This document shows, in pieces, positions 22,353 to 34,169 of a DNA stretch of 64,000 bases. Under the pieces are notes generated by a model, which was not told the DNA's origin, did not search any database, and was given only the letters and a program-made list of their open reading frames with translations. Source of the DNA: Cannabis sativa (Eukaryota > Streptophyta > Magnoliopsida > Rosales > Cannabaceae). The stretch covers positions 72,903,580-72,967,579 of the forward strand of contig NC_083610.1 of NCBI RefSeq assembly GCF_029168945.1, in the 5' to 3' direction. The position numbers were made by a program, and so were the translations under genes. How positions within the stretch are numbered: position 1 is the stretch's first letter; every line of letters starts with the position of its first letter.

Positions 22353-24391
22353 TGTAATATCCCAGAAAATAAATAATATTTAAATGGACATATTTTATTA
22401 AATATGTAATTACTTGGAAAATGAAGTAGGATTATGATCTTACTTAGAGGAATTTTTGAGAAATTATTTAAGTAAATACGTTATTTTGGGCCCGGTAATT
22501 GTGGAAATTTAGCTTTGTGGTTAGCAATGTCACGACATTAAATGAAAGAATTATTTGGAGAATATTCCGGATTAAGTTAGAATTTTATTAGAATGTCGGA
22601 TTGGGGAATTAGTAAAATTACCAAAATGCCCCTAGGTTATAATTTAAGTTTAGGTTATTTTGAGGGATAGTTTAGTCATTTTATTTTTGGCAATCCCTTT
22701 TCTTTACTTATTTATTTTGTGGCTGCAGAAAAAAAAAAAAAAAAAAAAAAAAGAGAAACCCTTATTTAAGAAGTTGCCTTCCAAGGCAAGAAATCACTTT
22801 TCCTTTCAAAAAAAAAAACACATCTCCAAGCTTTTCCTCTTCTTCTCCTTCTGCCGATTGCTGTAGCAGCTGGAACCAGGGAAAAACTCACTTCTTTTTC
22901 TTCAAATTCTTGAGCTAAACTCCATCTCCAAGTTAACCTTGCACCCTAGGTAAGTTCATCCTTTTAGTTTTGGTGTTTTCTTAGGTTTTCAAGCTAGGTT
23001 TTGTTACTTTTTTGAAAATTTTCAAAGCTGTAGGTTTAGTGAAGGTGTAGGTTTGTTATCCAAGTTAAATAAGGTCTGTTGATGCATGTTTGGATTGAAT
23101 TCATGGCTGTTGGGATTGATTGGTGAGTGAGAAAGCTAAAAGAAACTTGATTTCTTCACTTGAGAGTGTGATTTCAAGCTAGAGATTGAACCATTGTGTT
23201 TTGCAGCTTAGGTTATGTCATATGTATGTTAATAAACTGTTCTGGAAAGTTTGGATAGGTTTGGAGGAGTTTTGGTTCGATTTTGGTGAAAAGGAACTTT
23301 TGTTCCTGGTCTGCCAGAACCGGTCGACCGGATGGGTTCTGGTATACTAGAACCGGTCGACCGGTTGCCTGCAGGGGAGAATTTCTTCGGGTTTGTTTTA
23401 TGTTCAGTTTTGACCCGGGGAATTGTGTACTATCTGTTTTAAATTAAATATGGGATGCTTGACCTAAATTAGGGTTGTTGGGAGTTAGGTTACATTTGAT
23501 TTCTAAATTAGGGTTTTAATCCGGAATATTATGTTAAGGTATTTATTTGTGTTTCTCAATTGTCGTGACATAGGACCGGGATTGCCTAGCTTGTTTTTCC
23601 ACCCAGGTCGGCCATATTCTTGACTTCTGAATTAAGGTAAGAAAAGTGGTAAGCACCATATGTGGTTAAAAATCAATGAATGAATGGAGGTGATCTTGAT
23701 TATTATCATGATGTTGATTAAAGCTTATTAAGCCTAGGTTATTACCTAGGGTTGGAAACGGTTATTACCGTTATGAGTAATTACTCTTGAAACCGCGGTT
23801 AGGTTTCTTACTTATCGTTTGCGTTATCGGGCAACGATAGTGACATATTCAGCTCGTATGTAACGAGTGGTAAAAGTGGTACTTTATTAAGTACCAGGAA
23901 TGTATGATGTTTAAGGGAATGCTTATTATTATTGAATAGTGAGTAAACATAATGGCATGAGAATAAGTTCATAATTATTTTCTTTTGATTACTGTTTTGA
24001 TCACTTTCTTGCTGAGTCTCTGTGACTCACTGGTGCTTTATGGTGCAGGTAAAGGAAAAGCTAAAGTCGAACAACCATGAGTTATGGTCACAGCAGCAAT
24101 GTACATACCAGCCGCAGGCAGCCCAGTTTACAAGATGCTCTATTTTGATTGTATTTTGGAAAATATAAAGTTTATGTTGTAAAATACTTTGAAACCACTT
24201 TGTAAATATTTTGGAAACAGGGGGACCCCATAAATCATGTTACTTATCTTTTGTTAAATAGTTTAAAGGATGAGTTTTTAACTATCAAAATTTTAATTAC
24301 CCACACTTTTAGTATAATTACATCTTATATAATTATTGGTATTTTAAATAAAGTGCACACACGTGGCGTCCCTGTTGGACAGGGCGTTACA
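22353..24391 (+). repeat. Gypsy 5' LTR
   Basis: TGTAATATCC...GGGCGTTACA, 2039 bp. It contains a poly-A run near 22,729, a doubled ACCGGTCGACCGG palindrome near 23,320-23,370, and a short open frame (22660-22866) with no recognised homology. Confidence 0.94.
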
Positions 24392-24394
24392 ACA

Positions 24395-24406
24395 TGGTAT
24401 CAGAGC
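24395..24406 (+). other. Gypsy primer-binding site
   Basis: TGGTATCAGAGC follows the 5' LTR by three bases and matches initiator-Met tRNA. Confidence 0.93.
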
Positions 24407-24631
24407 GCCAAGGTTTTTAGATCACGAAGGCGGTTTGATATGTACATTGGCTGCAAGGACCTGATCGACTCATGGTTTAGTAAGTTTTAAGTTAAAAGAT
24501 AGCTTGTTAATTTTCTGATTACCTGATTATCTGAATTATGTCGATATCAGAATGTTGTGGGAAGGATTATAATATATGGAAATACTTATCAGTATTGTTA
24601 TTACTTGGAATGTGATCGCAGGTGTATAGTT

Positions 24632-25887
24632 ATGCACCCAAGGCGGACTGGTAGGGGTGCCCGCGAGCTAGCTGGGCTCAGGGCTGGCGGTGAGGGAGAG
24701 AACCCTTTACCGCCACCTAATTGGGAACAGTTATATGCTGCTATGCAAGAAACTATTCGGCAGCAGGGTGAGCAAATCAGAGAATTAAGAGAGCAGCGAG
24801 CTCAGCCTGCTCTAAATCGAATCCCGATCCTCCGCACCTCTAGTAGTGCCACGGATGCGGAAATCGTTTGGAACCATTATATGAACGGTTCGAAGCGTAA
24901 CCCGCCGGTGTTTGAGGGTGGTGCCGATCCACTCAAACGCAGCAATGGATGAGTATGATAACATCCATTTTCGATTTTATGCGAGTTGAAGATAATGACC
25001 GGGTCAGGTGTGCTACCTATATGCTACGAGATGATGCCCGTATTTGGTGGGAGATTGTATCACAGGGCCATGATCTGAATAATATGACCTGGGAAACTTT
25101 TCGGGCCTTATTTTTTGAGAAGTATTATAATGAGTCTATTAAGGCAGCAAAGGCAGAAGAGTTTATACGGTTAACTCAGGGTAGTATGACTGTGACAGAG
25201 TATGCTACTAAGTTTGATCGACTGGCAAAGTTTGCCTCAGATGAGGTGGCTACTGAAGCTGCTAGAAAAGCCAAGTTTATTCGGGGGCTGGATGAACATA
25301 TCGCCCGGGATGTGATTGTTGCTTCTAAACAACCGGGGGTTGCCCGAACTTATGCTCAGATAGTTGAGTTGGCTTTAGTTTCTGAGGGTGCAGAGGCTCA
25401 GATACGAAAGAAAAATATTGCCAGAAGAGATTCATGGAAACAATCGGCGAGTCTTGGTTCGGGTAGGGGTACTGATCTTGGTGACCGCAGGAAAAGACCT
25501 AGTGAAACATCAGCAGCAGGCCCAAACAAAAGATTCCAGGGTAACCAAGGTTTCCATCGTAGTGGGAATGAAAACTGGCGGACTTTTCCTGAATGTCCAA
25601 GGTGTAAAAGGCATCACCTGGGCGAGTGTCAGGCTAGGGCCTGTTTCCACTGTGGAATGGTGGGTCATATGAAGAGAAATTGTCCACAATTGCTACGGTT
25701 AGAGCAAAAGAAGGATGATACACCCGCTCCTGCTCGAGTATTTGCCATGACTCAAGCTGAGGCTGATGCTGGTCCATCTACTGTGACAGGTCAGCTTTCT
25801 GTTGCTGGTACTTTATTGACTGTATTAATTGATTCTGGTGCGACGCATTCTTATATTTCAAGTAGAATAATTGAGCGATTTGAATAA
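24632..25887 (+). pseudogene. Gypsy gag and protease start, frameshifted
   Basis: The frame starts with MHPRRTGRGARELAG at 24632, preceded by a shorter in-frame upstream extension. It shows a coiled-coil-like ETIRQQGEQIRELREQR, then a break near 24,945. It resumes at MSMITSIFDFMRVED with a typical retrotransposon gag core (DDARIWWEI, MTWETFRALFFEKYY, EEFIRLTQGSMTVTEY). The zinc knuckle CFHCGMVGHMKRNC is at 25,648-25,690 and the aspartic protease motif LIDSGATHSYIS is near 25,826. A second break falls at about 25,882. It is the capsid, nucleocapsid and start of the protease in an intact element. Confidence 0.9.
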
Positions 25888-28800
25888 ACCTAGTGATGTG
25901 CTTTCTAGAGGTTTTGGAACCTTGTTGCCTACTGGGGAGTTGGTTATCTCCAGCAGGTGGGTTCGATCCCTTCCGGTGTTTGTGGAAGGAAGAGAGTTAT
26001 CAGTTGATCTGATAGAATTAAATCTGGAGGATTTTGATGTTATTTTGGGGATGGATTGGCTTGCTAAATACAACGCCACCATTGATTGTAAAAGAAAGAT
26101 GGTAACTTTTCAGCCTGAGGGCGAGGACCCTTTTGTATTTGTGGGTAAGATGCAAGGATCTCGGATTCCCTTAATTTCAGCCCTTAAGGCAAGGGATTTG
26201 TTGTGTGAAGGGTGCATTGGTTTCCTGGCAAGTGTTGTGGATATTTCCAGGGAACCACTAGCGGGACCGGAGCATGTCCCAGTGGTTCGAGAATTTCTGG
26301 ATGTGTTCCCAGAAGAGTTACCAGGGTTGCCACCAAAACGTGAAATTGATTTTGAGATTGATTTAATACCAGAGCCGAGCACGTATCGAAAGCTCCCTAC
26401 GTAATGGCACTGCAGAGCTGAAAGAGTTAAAAGTTCAATTACAGGGGATGATGGATTTAAAATTTACTAGACCTAGTACTTCACCTTGGGGTGCACCAGT
26501 TTTGTTTGTGAAAAAGAAAGATGGAACATTACGAATGTGTATAGATTATCGGGAGTTAAACAAATTAACAGTGAAGAACAAGTACCCTCTGCCAAGAATA
26601 GATGATTTATTTGATCGGTTGCGGGGGTAAAAGCTGTCTTTTCTAAGATTGATCTTCGATCTGGTTACCACCAACTGAGGATTCGAGAGGAGGATATTCC
26701 CAAGACAGCTTTTCGGACCCGGTATGGTCATTATGAATTCTTGGTAATGTCCTTCGGATTAACAAATGCCCCGGCAGCATTTATGGATTTGATGAACCGA
26801 GTGTTCAAAGATTTTCTGGATGATTTTGTTATTGTCTTTATCGATGATATTCTAATTTATTCAGACTCGGAAGAGACTCACGAAAGACATCTTCGAATGG
26901 TATTACAACGTCTCAGGGAGCATAAGTTGTATGCCAAATTTAAGAAATGTGAATTTTGGTTACCTCAGGTGAGTTTCTTGGGGCATGTGGTGAGTAAAGA
27001 TGGTATTTTAGTGGATCCAGTAAAGATTGAAGCAGTGCGTGATCGGCCTCGACCTAAGTCGGCAACGAGGTTAGAAGTTTCGGGGTTAGCGGGGTATTAC
27101 CGAAGATTTGTTGAGGGCTTTGCAAAGATTTCTACGCCTTTAACTGAGTTGACCCGAAAGAATTGTAAGTTTGTTTGGACTGACAAGTGTGAAGGTAGTT
27201 TCCAGGAACTGAAGCAAAGGTTGATTACCGCTCCTGTGCTAACCTTACCAAAAGGTGACGAAAAGTTTGTGATTTATTGTGATGCATCCAAACAAGGGTT
27301 AGGTTGTGTTCTTATGCAATCAGGGAAAGTGATTGCTTATGCATCCAGGCAATTGAAGGAGTATGAGCAACGATATCCTACCCATGATATTGAATTAGCA
27401 GCGGTTGTCTTTGCACTAAAAGTTTGGCGTCACTATCTGTACGGTGAGAAGTGTGAAATTTATACAGATCACAAAAGCCTCAAGTACTTTTTCACTCAGA
27501 AGGATTTAAATATGAGACAACGACGATGGTTAGAACTGGTCAAGGATTATGACTGCGAGATTCTCTACCACCCTGGTAAAGCAAATGTGGTAGCGGATGC
27601 TCTAAGTCGGAAAGGACCAGGGCAAGTTTGTGAACTAAAGGAAATCTCAGCCAAGTTGGCTGAGGATATGACGAGAGCGGGAATTGAATTTGTAATTGGA
27701 AAACTTGCTAATATCACCATACAATCTAATCTGTTGGAAAGAATTAGAGTAGCCCAACAAGGTGACCTTGAGCTACAGGGACATAAGGAGAGGTTAGAGG
27801 CTGGATTGGCAAGAGACTTTTCATGCTTATCTGATGGGTTGTTGCAATACAAAAATAGAGTCTGTGTACCGGTTGACAAAGAAATCAGACAAGAGATTCT
27901 TGATGAATCTCATACTACACCGTACTCCTTACACCCGGGAACAACCAAGATGTATCATGATGTGAAAGCTTTATACTGGTGGCCGGGTATGAAGAGGGAT
28001 ATTGTTGAATATGTGTCAAAATGTTTAACCTGTCAACAAATTAAAGCAGAACACCAAAGGCCGGCAGGTTTGCTTCAACCTTTAAAGATTCCTGAATGGA
28101 AATGGGAAGACATCACCATGGATTTTGTGGTGGGATTACCCAGAACAGTAGGGTATTATGATTCTATTTGGGTGATAGTGGATCGATATACGAAGTCTGC
28201 TCACTTTCTCCCGGTGAGGACAACGTATACAGTGGATCAATATGCTGATTTGTATATTAAGGAAATAGTTCGACTTCATGGTGCCCCAAAGTCGATAGTT
28301 TCAGATCGAGATCCAAAATTTACATCCAAGTTCTGGGGAAGTTTACAGCAATGGGTACTAAGTTGAGATTCAAGATGCCTTTTCATCCTCAACCGATGGT
28401 CAATCTGAAAGAACTATTCAGATACTTGAGGATATGTTGAGGGCATGTATAATGGACTTTGAAGGTTCTTGGAACAAGTACCTACCTCTGATTTGAATTT
28501 TCTTATAACATAGTTATCAGAGTACCATTGGCATGGCTCCGTATGAGATGCTTTATGGAAGGAAATGTCGATCACCTATTCACTGGGATGAGGCTGGTGA
28601 ACGTAGGTATCTTGGACCTGAAGCTGTCCAAAGAACGAGCGAGGCTATTGAGAAGATTCGAGCTCGTATGCTTGCTTCCCAAAGTAGACAGAAAAGCTAC
28701 GCGGATCCAAAGCGTAGAGATGTTGAGTTCCAAGTTGGGGATTTTGTTTTTCTTCGGGTATCCCCAATGAAGGGAATTCGAAGGTTCGGGAAGAAAGGAA

Positions 28801-29153
28801 AGTTGAGTCCCAGATTTATTGGTCCATTTGAGATTCTTGAGAAAGTAGGTCAGGTAGCTTATCGGTTGGCTCTACCTCCTGCCTTATCTGGGGTTCATAA
28901 TGTGTTTCATGTCTCGATGCTTCGGAAATATGTATCTGATACAACTCATATTTTAAGTTATGAAGACATTGAGCTTCAAACCGACCTGTCATATGAAGAA
29001 CAACCAGTACAGATCTTAGACAGGAAAGAAAAGGTGTTGCGAAACAAGACTATTCCACTAGTCAAAGTGTTGTGGCGGAATAGCAAAGTTGAAGAAGCGA
29101 CTTGGGAATTAGAGTCGCAGATGCGGGAGTTGTACCCCGAGCTTTTCAGGTAA
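25871..29153 (+). pseudogene. Gypsy pol: protease end, RT, RNase H, integrase, chromodomain-like tail
   Basis: The protease tail (VILGMDWL) is near 26,040. The RT runs from [20 protein letters not shown] (about 26,463) through [20 protein letters not shown] and DLRSGYHQL to the catalytic FIDDILIYS near 26,840. RNase H has [23 protein letters not shown] and [10 protein letters not shown] (27,260-27,615). The integrase has an HHCC zinc segment ending CLTC near 28,028, the DDE core ([30 protein letters not shown]) and a GPFEI tail. The end (VKVLWRN, EEATWELE) resembles a chromodomain. Breaks lie near 26,400, 26,628, 28,355, 28,395, 28,490 and 28,510. It is not translatable as one protein. Confidence 0.92.
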
Positions 29154-29175
29154 ATTTCGAGGACGAAATTCCTAT

Positions 29176-29189
29176 AAGTGGGGGATAGT
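29176..29189 (+). other. Gypsy polypurine tract region (AAGTGGGGGATAGT)
   Basis: A purine-rich run immediately before the 3' LTR, as expected for plus-strand priming. Confidence 0.75.
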
Positions 29190-29565
29190 TGTAATATCCC
29201 AGAAAATAAATAATATTTAAATGGACATATTTTATTAAATATGTAATTACTTGGAAAATGAAGTAGGATTATGATCTTACTTAGAGGAATTTTTGAGAAA
29301 TTATTTAAGTAAATACGTTATTTTGGGCCCGGTAATTGTGGAAATTTAGCTTTGTGGTTAGCAATGTCACGACATTAAATGAAAGAATTATTTGGAGAAT
29401 ATTCCGGATTAAGTTAGAATTTTATTAGAATGTCGGATTGGGGAATTAGTAAAATTACCAAAATGCCCCTAGGTTATAATTTAAGTTTAGGTTATTTTGA
29501 GGGATAGTTTAGTCATTTTATTTTTGGCAATCCCTTTTCTTTACTTATTTATTTTGTGGCTGCAG

Positions 29566-29597
<32 letters not shown>

Positions 29598-31225
29598 CTT
29601 ATTTAAGAAGTTGCCTTCCAAGGCAAGAAATCACTTTTCCTTTCAAAAAAAAAAACACATCTCCAAGCTTTTCCTCTTCTTCTCCTTCTGCCGATTGCTG
29701 TAGCAGCTGGAACCAGGGAAAAACTCACTTCTTTTTCTTCAAATTCTTGAGCTAAACTCCATCTCCAAGTTAACCTTGCACCCTAGGTAAGTTCATCCTT
29801 TTAGTTTTGGTGTTTTCTTAGGTTTTCAAGCTAGGTTTTGTTACTTTTTTGAAAATTTTCAAAGCTGTAGGTTTAGTGAAGGTGTAGGTTTGTTATCCAA
29901 GTTAAATAAGGTCTGTTGATGCATGTTTGGATTGAATTCATGGCTGTTGGGATTGATTGGTGAGTGAGAAAGCTAAAAGAAACTTGATTTCTTCACTTGA
30001 GAGTGTGATTTCAAGCTAGAGATTGAACCATTGTGTTTTGCAGCTTAGGTTATGTCATATGTATGTTAATAAACTGTTCTGGAAAGTTTGGATAGGTTTG
30101 GAGGAGTTTTGGTTCGATTTTGGTGAAAAGGAACTTTTGTTCTGCAGTGCCGAAGCCGGTCGACCGGATGGGTTCGGTATACCGTAACCGGCCGACCGCT
30201 GCTATAGTGGGAGAATTTCTTCGGGTTTGTTTTATGTTCAGTTTTGACCCGGGGAATTGTGTACTATCTGTTTTAAATTAAATATGGGATGCTTGACCTA
30301 AATTAGGGTTGTTGGGAGGTAGGTTACATTTGATTTCTAAATTAGGGTTTTAATCCGGAATATTATGTTAAGGTATTTATTTGTGTTTCTCAATTGTCGT
30401 GACATAGGACCGGGATTGCCTAGCTTGTTTTTCCACCCAGGTCGGCCATATTCTTGACTTCTGAATTAAGGTAAGAAAAGTGGTAAGCACCATATGTGGT
30501 TAAAAATCAATGAATGAATGGAGGTGATCTTGATTATTATCATGATGTTGATTAAAGCTTATTAAGCCTAGGTTATTACCTAGGGTTGGAAACGGTTATT
30601 ACCGTTATGAGTAATTACTCTTGAAACCGCGGTTAGGTTTCTTACTTATCGTTTGCGTTATCGGGCAACGATAGTGACATATTCAGCTCGTATGTAACGA
30701 GTGGTAAAAGTGGTACTTTATTAAGTACCAGGAATGTATGATGTTTAAGGGAATGCTTATTATTATTGAATAGTGAGTAAACATAATGGCATGAGAATAA
30801 GTTGATAATTATTTTCTTTCGATTACTGTTTTGATCACTTTCTTGCTGAGTCTCTGTGACTCACTGGTGCTTTATGGTGCAGGTAAAGGAAAAGCTAAAG
30901 TCGAACAACCATGAGTTATGGTCACAGCAGCAATGTACATACCAGCCGCAGGCAGCCCAGTTTACAAGATGCTCTATTTTGATTGTATTTTGGAAAATAT
31001 AAAGTTTATGTTGTAAAATACTTTGAAACCACTTTGTAAATATTTTGGAAACAGGGGGACCCCATAAATCATGTTACTTATCTTTTGTTAAATAGTTTAA
31101 AGGATGAGTTTTTAACTATCAAAATTTTAATTACCCACACTTTTAGTATAATTACATCTTATATAATTATTGGTATTTTAAATAAAGTGCACACATGTGG
31201 CGTCCCTGTTGGACAGGGCGTTACA
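29190..31225 (+). repeat. Gypsy 3' LTR
   Basis: 2036 bp, nearly identical to the 5' LTR apart from a poly-A length change, four substitutions, and a divergent roughly 85-bp patch at 30,140-30,222. Confidence 0.94.
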
Positions 31226-31350
31226 CTGTTGGTGACTTTGAGAAATGGACGTCAAACGAGTAGTTGAATCAAATGCGCCTTCATTGATCCTTAGGTTATG
31301 AGGCGACTAATCCCGAGGGTTAGCCGTGCTAATTTTTGGGGTTAACACTT
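31226..31350. repeat. Continuation of the inner left arm (partner 34170-34292)
   Basis: TGTTGGTGACTTTGAGAAATG...CTAATTTTTGGGGTTAACA is the reverse complement, at about 75 percent identity, of 34170-34292. It directly continues the arm ending at 22352 once the Gypsy insertion is removed. TGTTGG looks like the start of an LTR. Confidence 0.75.
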
Positions 31351-31590
31351 CCCCCAATCTACAAGAATTCTTTTAAGTGTTCTTGTCGACTGAGTGAATT
31401 GGGGAATTGCTTGGTTGGAGTGGGAGCCTTACTTTCTCTGTATTTTTTGAGGATATGCCCACTATACATAGGGGCCTCTCTTGATTTAATTTCACTTCAC
31501 AATCTCCATCTTAGAGTAGTGGTAAATTCTTCTCACATTGTCTAAGAGGTCTCATGTTCGAATCTCGTCTAAACTTTTTTCTCTTTTCTC
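31351..31590. other. Core of inverted-repeat element, left part
   Basis: No recognised gene. The short open frame at 31336-31545 has no recognised similarity. Confidence 0.4.
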
Positions 31591-32080
31591 TTTTTGGTTG
31601 TCGAGTGATCTAAGTCACCATGTAGTCGAATGACCTTGATCATCATGAGGTCGAGTGATTTTGAGTCACTCTTGGGGCCGAGTCACATTTTATTACTCTT
31701 TGGTTGAGTGACTCTAGTCACCACAAGGTTGTGTGACATTTGTTCTCTATTTGATCGAGTGACTCTGGTCAATGCGAGGCCGAGTGACATTTTTAGTTGA
31801 TGTTGGTCAAGTGACTCTGAGGGTTACTCTTCGACTAAGTGACTTTCATAACTGATATTGGTCGAGTGATTTTGAGGGCTACTCTTTGGCCAAATGACTT
31901 GTGTAACTGATGTTAGCCGAGTGACTCTGAGGGTTACTCTTTGGCCAAATGACTTTTGTAAATGATGTTGGTCGAGCGACTCTGAGGGTTACTCTTTGGC
32001 CAAATGACTTTTGTAACTGATGTTGGTCGATCGACTCTAAGGATTACTCTTTCGCCAAGTGACTTTCCCCATTGTGGTAA
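31591..32080. repeat. Tandem repeats of about 55 bp (GTCGAGTGACTCTGAGGGTTACTCTT)
   Basis: From about 31,797 to 32,075 five imperfect units of 55-60 bp repeat the phrase GACTCTGAGGGTTACTCTTTGG...GATGTTGGTCGA. Successive GACTCTGA words at 31,923 and 31,978 are exactly 55 apart. Upstream, 31,591-31,797 has looser relatives (GTCGAGTGAC). On the minus strand the sequence gives AGTCACTCGGCC words. Confidence 0.8.
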
Positions 32081-32592
32081 GCAAGTTTTCATTTGAGGGA
32101 GTATTACTATTTGAGCAGTCTCATCCTCTTATTATTTACTCATCCTTTTACTGTGATGTGAGGGAGCTTATTGTACTTGACTGTGCTACCCTCTTGATTT
32201 GCAAGTGTTTGCTTATCCCGAGAGGCATCCCTCTTATTTCAGAGTTAGGCCATGAGTGTCTTTCAAGACATCTTTTGGCTAAATTACTTTCTGTTGGGAG
32301 AAGTAGGTGCATATCTCTTATCGACTAAGGGTAGCTAATCCTTGCCGATTCGAAAAATTCCCCGCTCTTTTTTTTGCCCACCAAGTGTGTAGCGTCATTA
32401 TCTTTGACTTGGTGGCCCACGTGATTGTCTTCTTTAATCCAGTGTAGGATACTAAAAGTGAACTTTCTATTGCTAGGAACTCCTCGCATAGTGGAACTTT
32501 ACTTAGAAGAATATCTTAGATATTCAATTTTTACGGGTTGTATAACGGAGATTTCACTTGAATCCATCGACTTACGAGTATTGGTGTATTAT

Positions 32593-33240
32593 CTAATAGA
32601 CCTTGTAAGGGTCTGACAAGCTTGCCAAAGTACACTCACTTGTGTCCGTCCCCAAGACTCTGTTTCCTTCCTCGATACGGATGTATATTTCTGCTTTCTC
32701 ATAGAAGTCCTCATTTCCATCCAACTCCCTTTTTAACATATTCCCCCATAATCCACTCCCAAGGCATATTCCAATAGCTATGGCGAACTTGAGTTCATCG
32801 TTGGACATCCTCCCTACTTTGGCAACTTCGGCATTAAAGCGTTGGATGTATCTCCTTAAGCTTTCTTTCTCCCCTTGCATTACATTGGTGATACTTGTTA
32901 TAGGCACAATGTAATCACTCGTTGCTTGATGTTGTTGATGGAATTCCTCCAAAAATTGCTTCCAAGATGTAATTGTTCCTAGTCTAAGGCTTTTAAACCA
33001 CTTATATGCAGCTCCTTTAAGTGTGACCACAAAATATTGGCACCTTGCCTTGCATGACACCTTTTGCACATTCATTAGCTCATTAAAAGCTCCTAGATGG
33101 TACTATGGATCAGTTTAACCATTGTATGGTGTCATGCGAGGCTCCTTGAAATTAGATGGAAGTGGTTCAGTTTGAATTTTCCTTGAGAAAGGGGATTCTT
33201 CATCGAACCCATCATCCTCCAAATTTCCCTTTGATGCATA
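32593..33240 (-). pseudogene. Decayed Ty3/Gypsy gag fragment
   Basis: The minus strand encodes a retrotransposon gag core: KGAAYKWFKSLRLGTITSWK, QFLEEFHQQH, GEKESLRRYIQRFNAEVAKV. This matches the general plant Gypsy (Tat/Athila-like) gag pattern in which a WF-x-L-x4-I-x-SW motif precedes an RYIQRF motif. The longest open stretch is 32593-33075. An upstream MTPYNG phrase lies near 33,120 beyond a stop. There is no zinc knuckle or protease and no matching pol on this strand, so it is a remnant in the core of the inverted-repeat element. Confidence 0.8.
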
Positions 33241-34169
33241 ACCATCTTTTGATGTAGATCTTGCATCTTTGCTTCTAGCTCTTTCATTCTCTTGTCCATC
33301 CTTTCTCGAGAGTTGGTGAGAGAAACTTAGTTTTCCCTGTGGTTCACATGGAGCATGTGAGTAGTACTGCTCTCATCCCATCATTGTGTGGCTTTCCACC
33401 ACGGTTGAGGGGCGATGCCTTTCGCTTGCTTTGCTCTTGAAAAGGGGGCGCAGGTGCAGTGTCTCCTAGCACGAGATTCTTTGGTTAAAGTCCCTTCATA
33501 AGACTACATGATGTTTCCCTCATTTTCGGTCTTACCCCAGCGGGTAGATTCACGTTGCTTTGAACGTCCTCTTGGGTTCTTGTCTCGTGATAGGCCCTTT
33601 TCGCTCCCATCCTTTAGGATCCTGCGGTCTTGCTAGTGACTTTTGTACAAAAAGTGTGAAGCTTGAGTTTTGCCTTTGAGAATGGCGCTCAGTACCTTTT
33701 GCATGCCGACCACTGTAGATTCTAACCTTTGGTTTTTCTAGCAGAGGTCATTTATTTCATCTCCATAGTGGCAAGTTTGGGATTTTGGGCTCACAGAGTT
33801 GGCTCGCTTCTCCTTTCTGGGGTGAGGTTGCGAGGTACCAGAAACAACACAAAATGCTTAGATGCTCTTGCTGCCTTCAAGATGTGGAGATTTTCCTTGA
33901 CAACAACCAATTGATCACTTTGGGGCGAGATCTCCGTCCACCCGTCCTTGGAGAATAAGGCGCTAAAGAAAATGTGAACGTTATCAATCCTCAAGTAAGA
34001 AGAGAGAGCGCAAGCGGGAAGGGATCTCAATCAAGGCAAGGAGAAAATTTTCGTGGAGAGATCCCAATGAATGAGTAGCGCAACGGAGTTAAAGCAATGA
34101 TTTGAAGAAAACATATCTCCAATGGTGCTTCATTTAAGAGAAATTTATGATGCTCATTCATTATTCTAT
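33241..34169. other. Decayed Gypsy 5' region (minus) with no intact frame
   Basis: This stretch lies upstream, on the minus strand, of the gag remnant and downstream of the TGTTGGTGAC start at 34,290, so it is probably LTR and leader sequence of that old element. No gene was recognised. Confidence 0.4.

Larger units (their letters stand above)
22353..31225 (+). mobile_element. Full-length Ty3/Gypsy retrotransposon, Tekay-like chromovirus, young
   Basis: LTRs of about 2.04 kb flank gag-pol in Gypsy order, with the integrase last and a chromodomain-like tail. The 5-bp target duplication CTGTT is at 22348-22352 and 31226-31230. Outside a poly-A length change and one roughly 85-bp hotspot, the LTRs differ at only about four sites in some 1.95 kb. 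Long LTRs plus a VKVLWRN...EEATWELE tail point to the Tekay/Del lineage. Gag-pol has several frame breaks. The target was one arm of an older inverted repeat. Confidence 0.94.

Noticed and set aside
21861..22376. Several overlapping open frames on both strands in the CA-rich arm
   Set aside because: They are low-complexity translations of (CA)n and GCATGCGAGCC words, present on both strands at once, with no domain.
24395..24406. tRNA gene near TGGTATCAGAGC motifs (also at 13322)
   Set aside because: Both are 12-base retrotransposon primer-binding sites directly after LTRs, not tRNA genes; no cloverleaf surrounds them.
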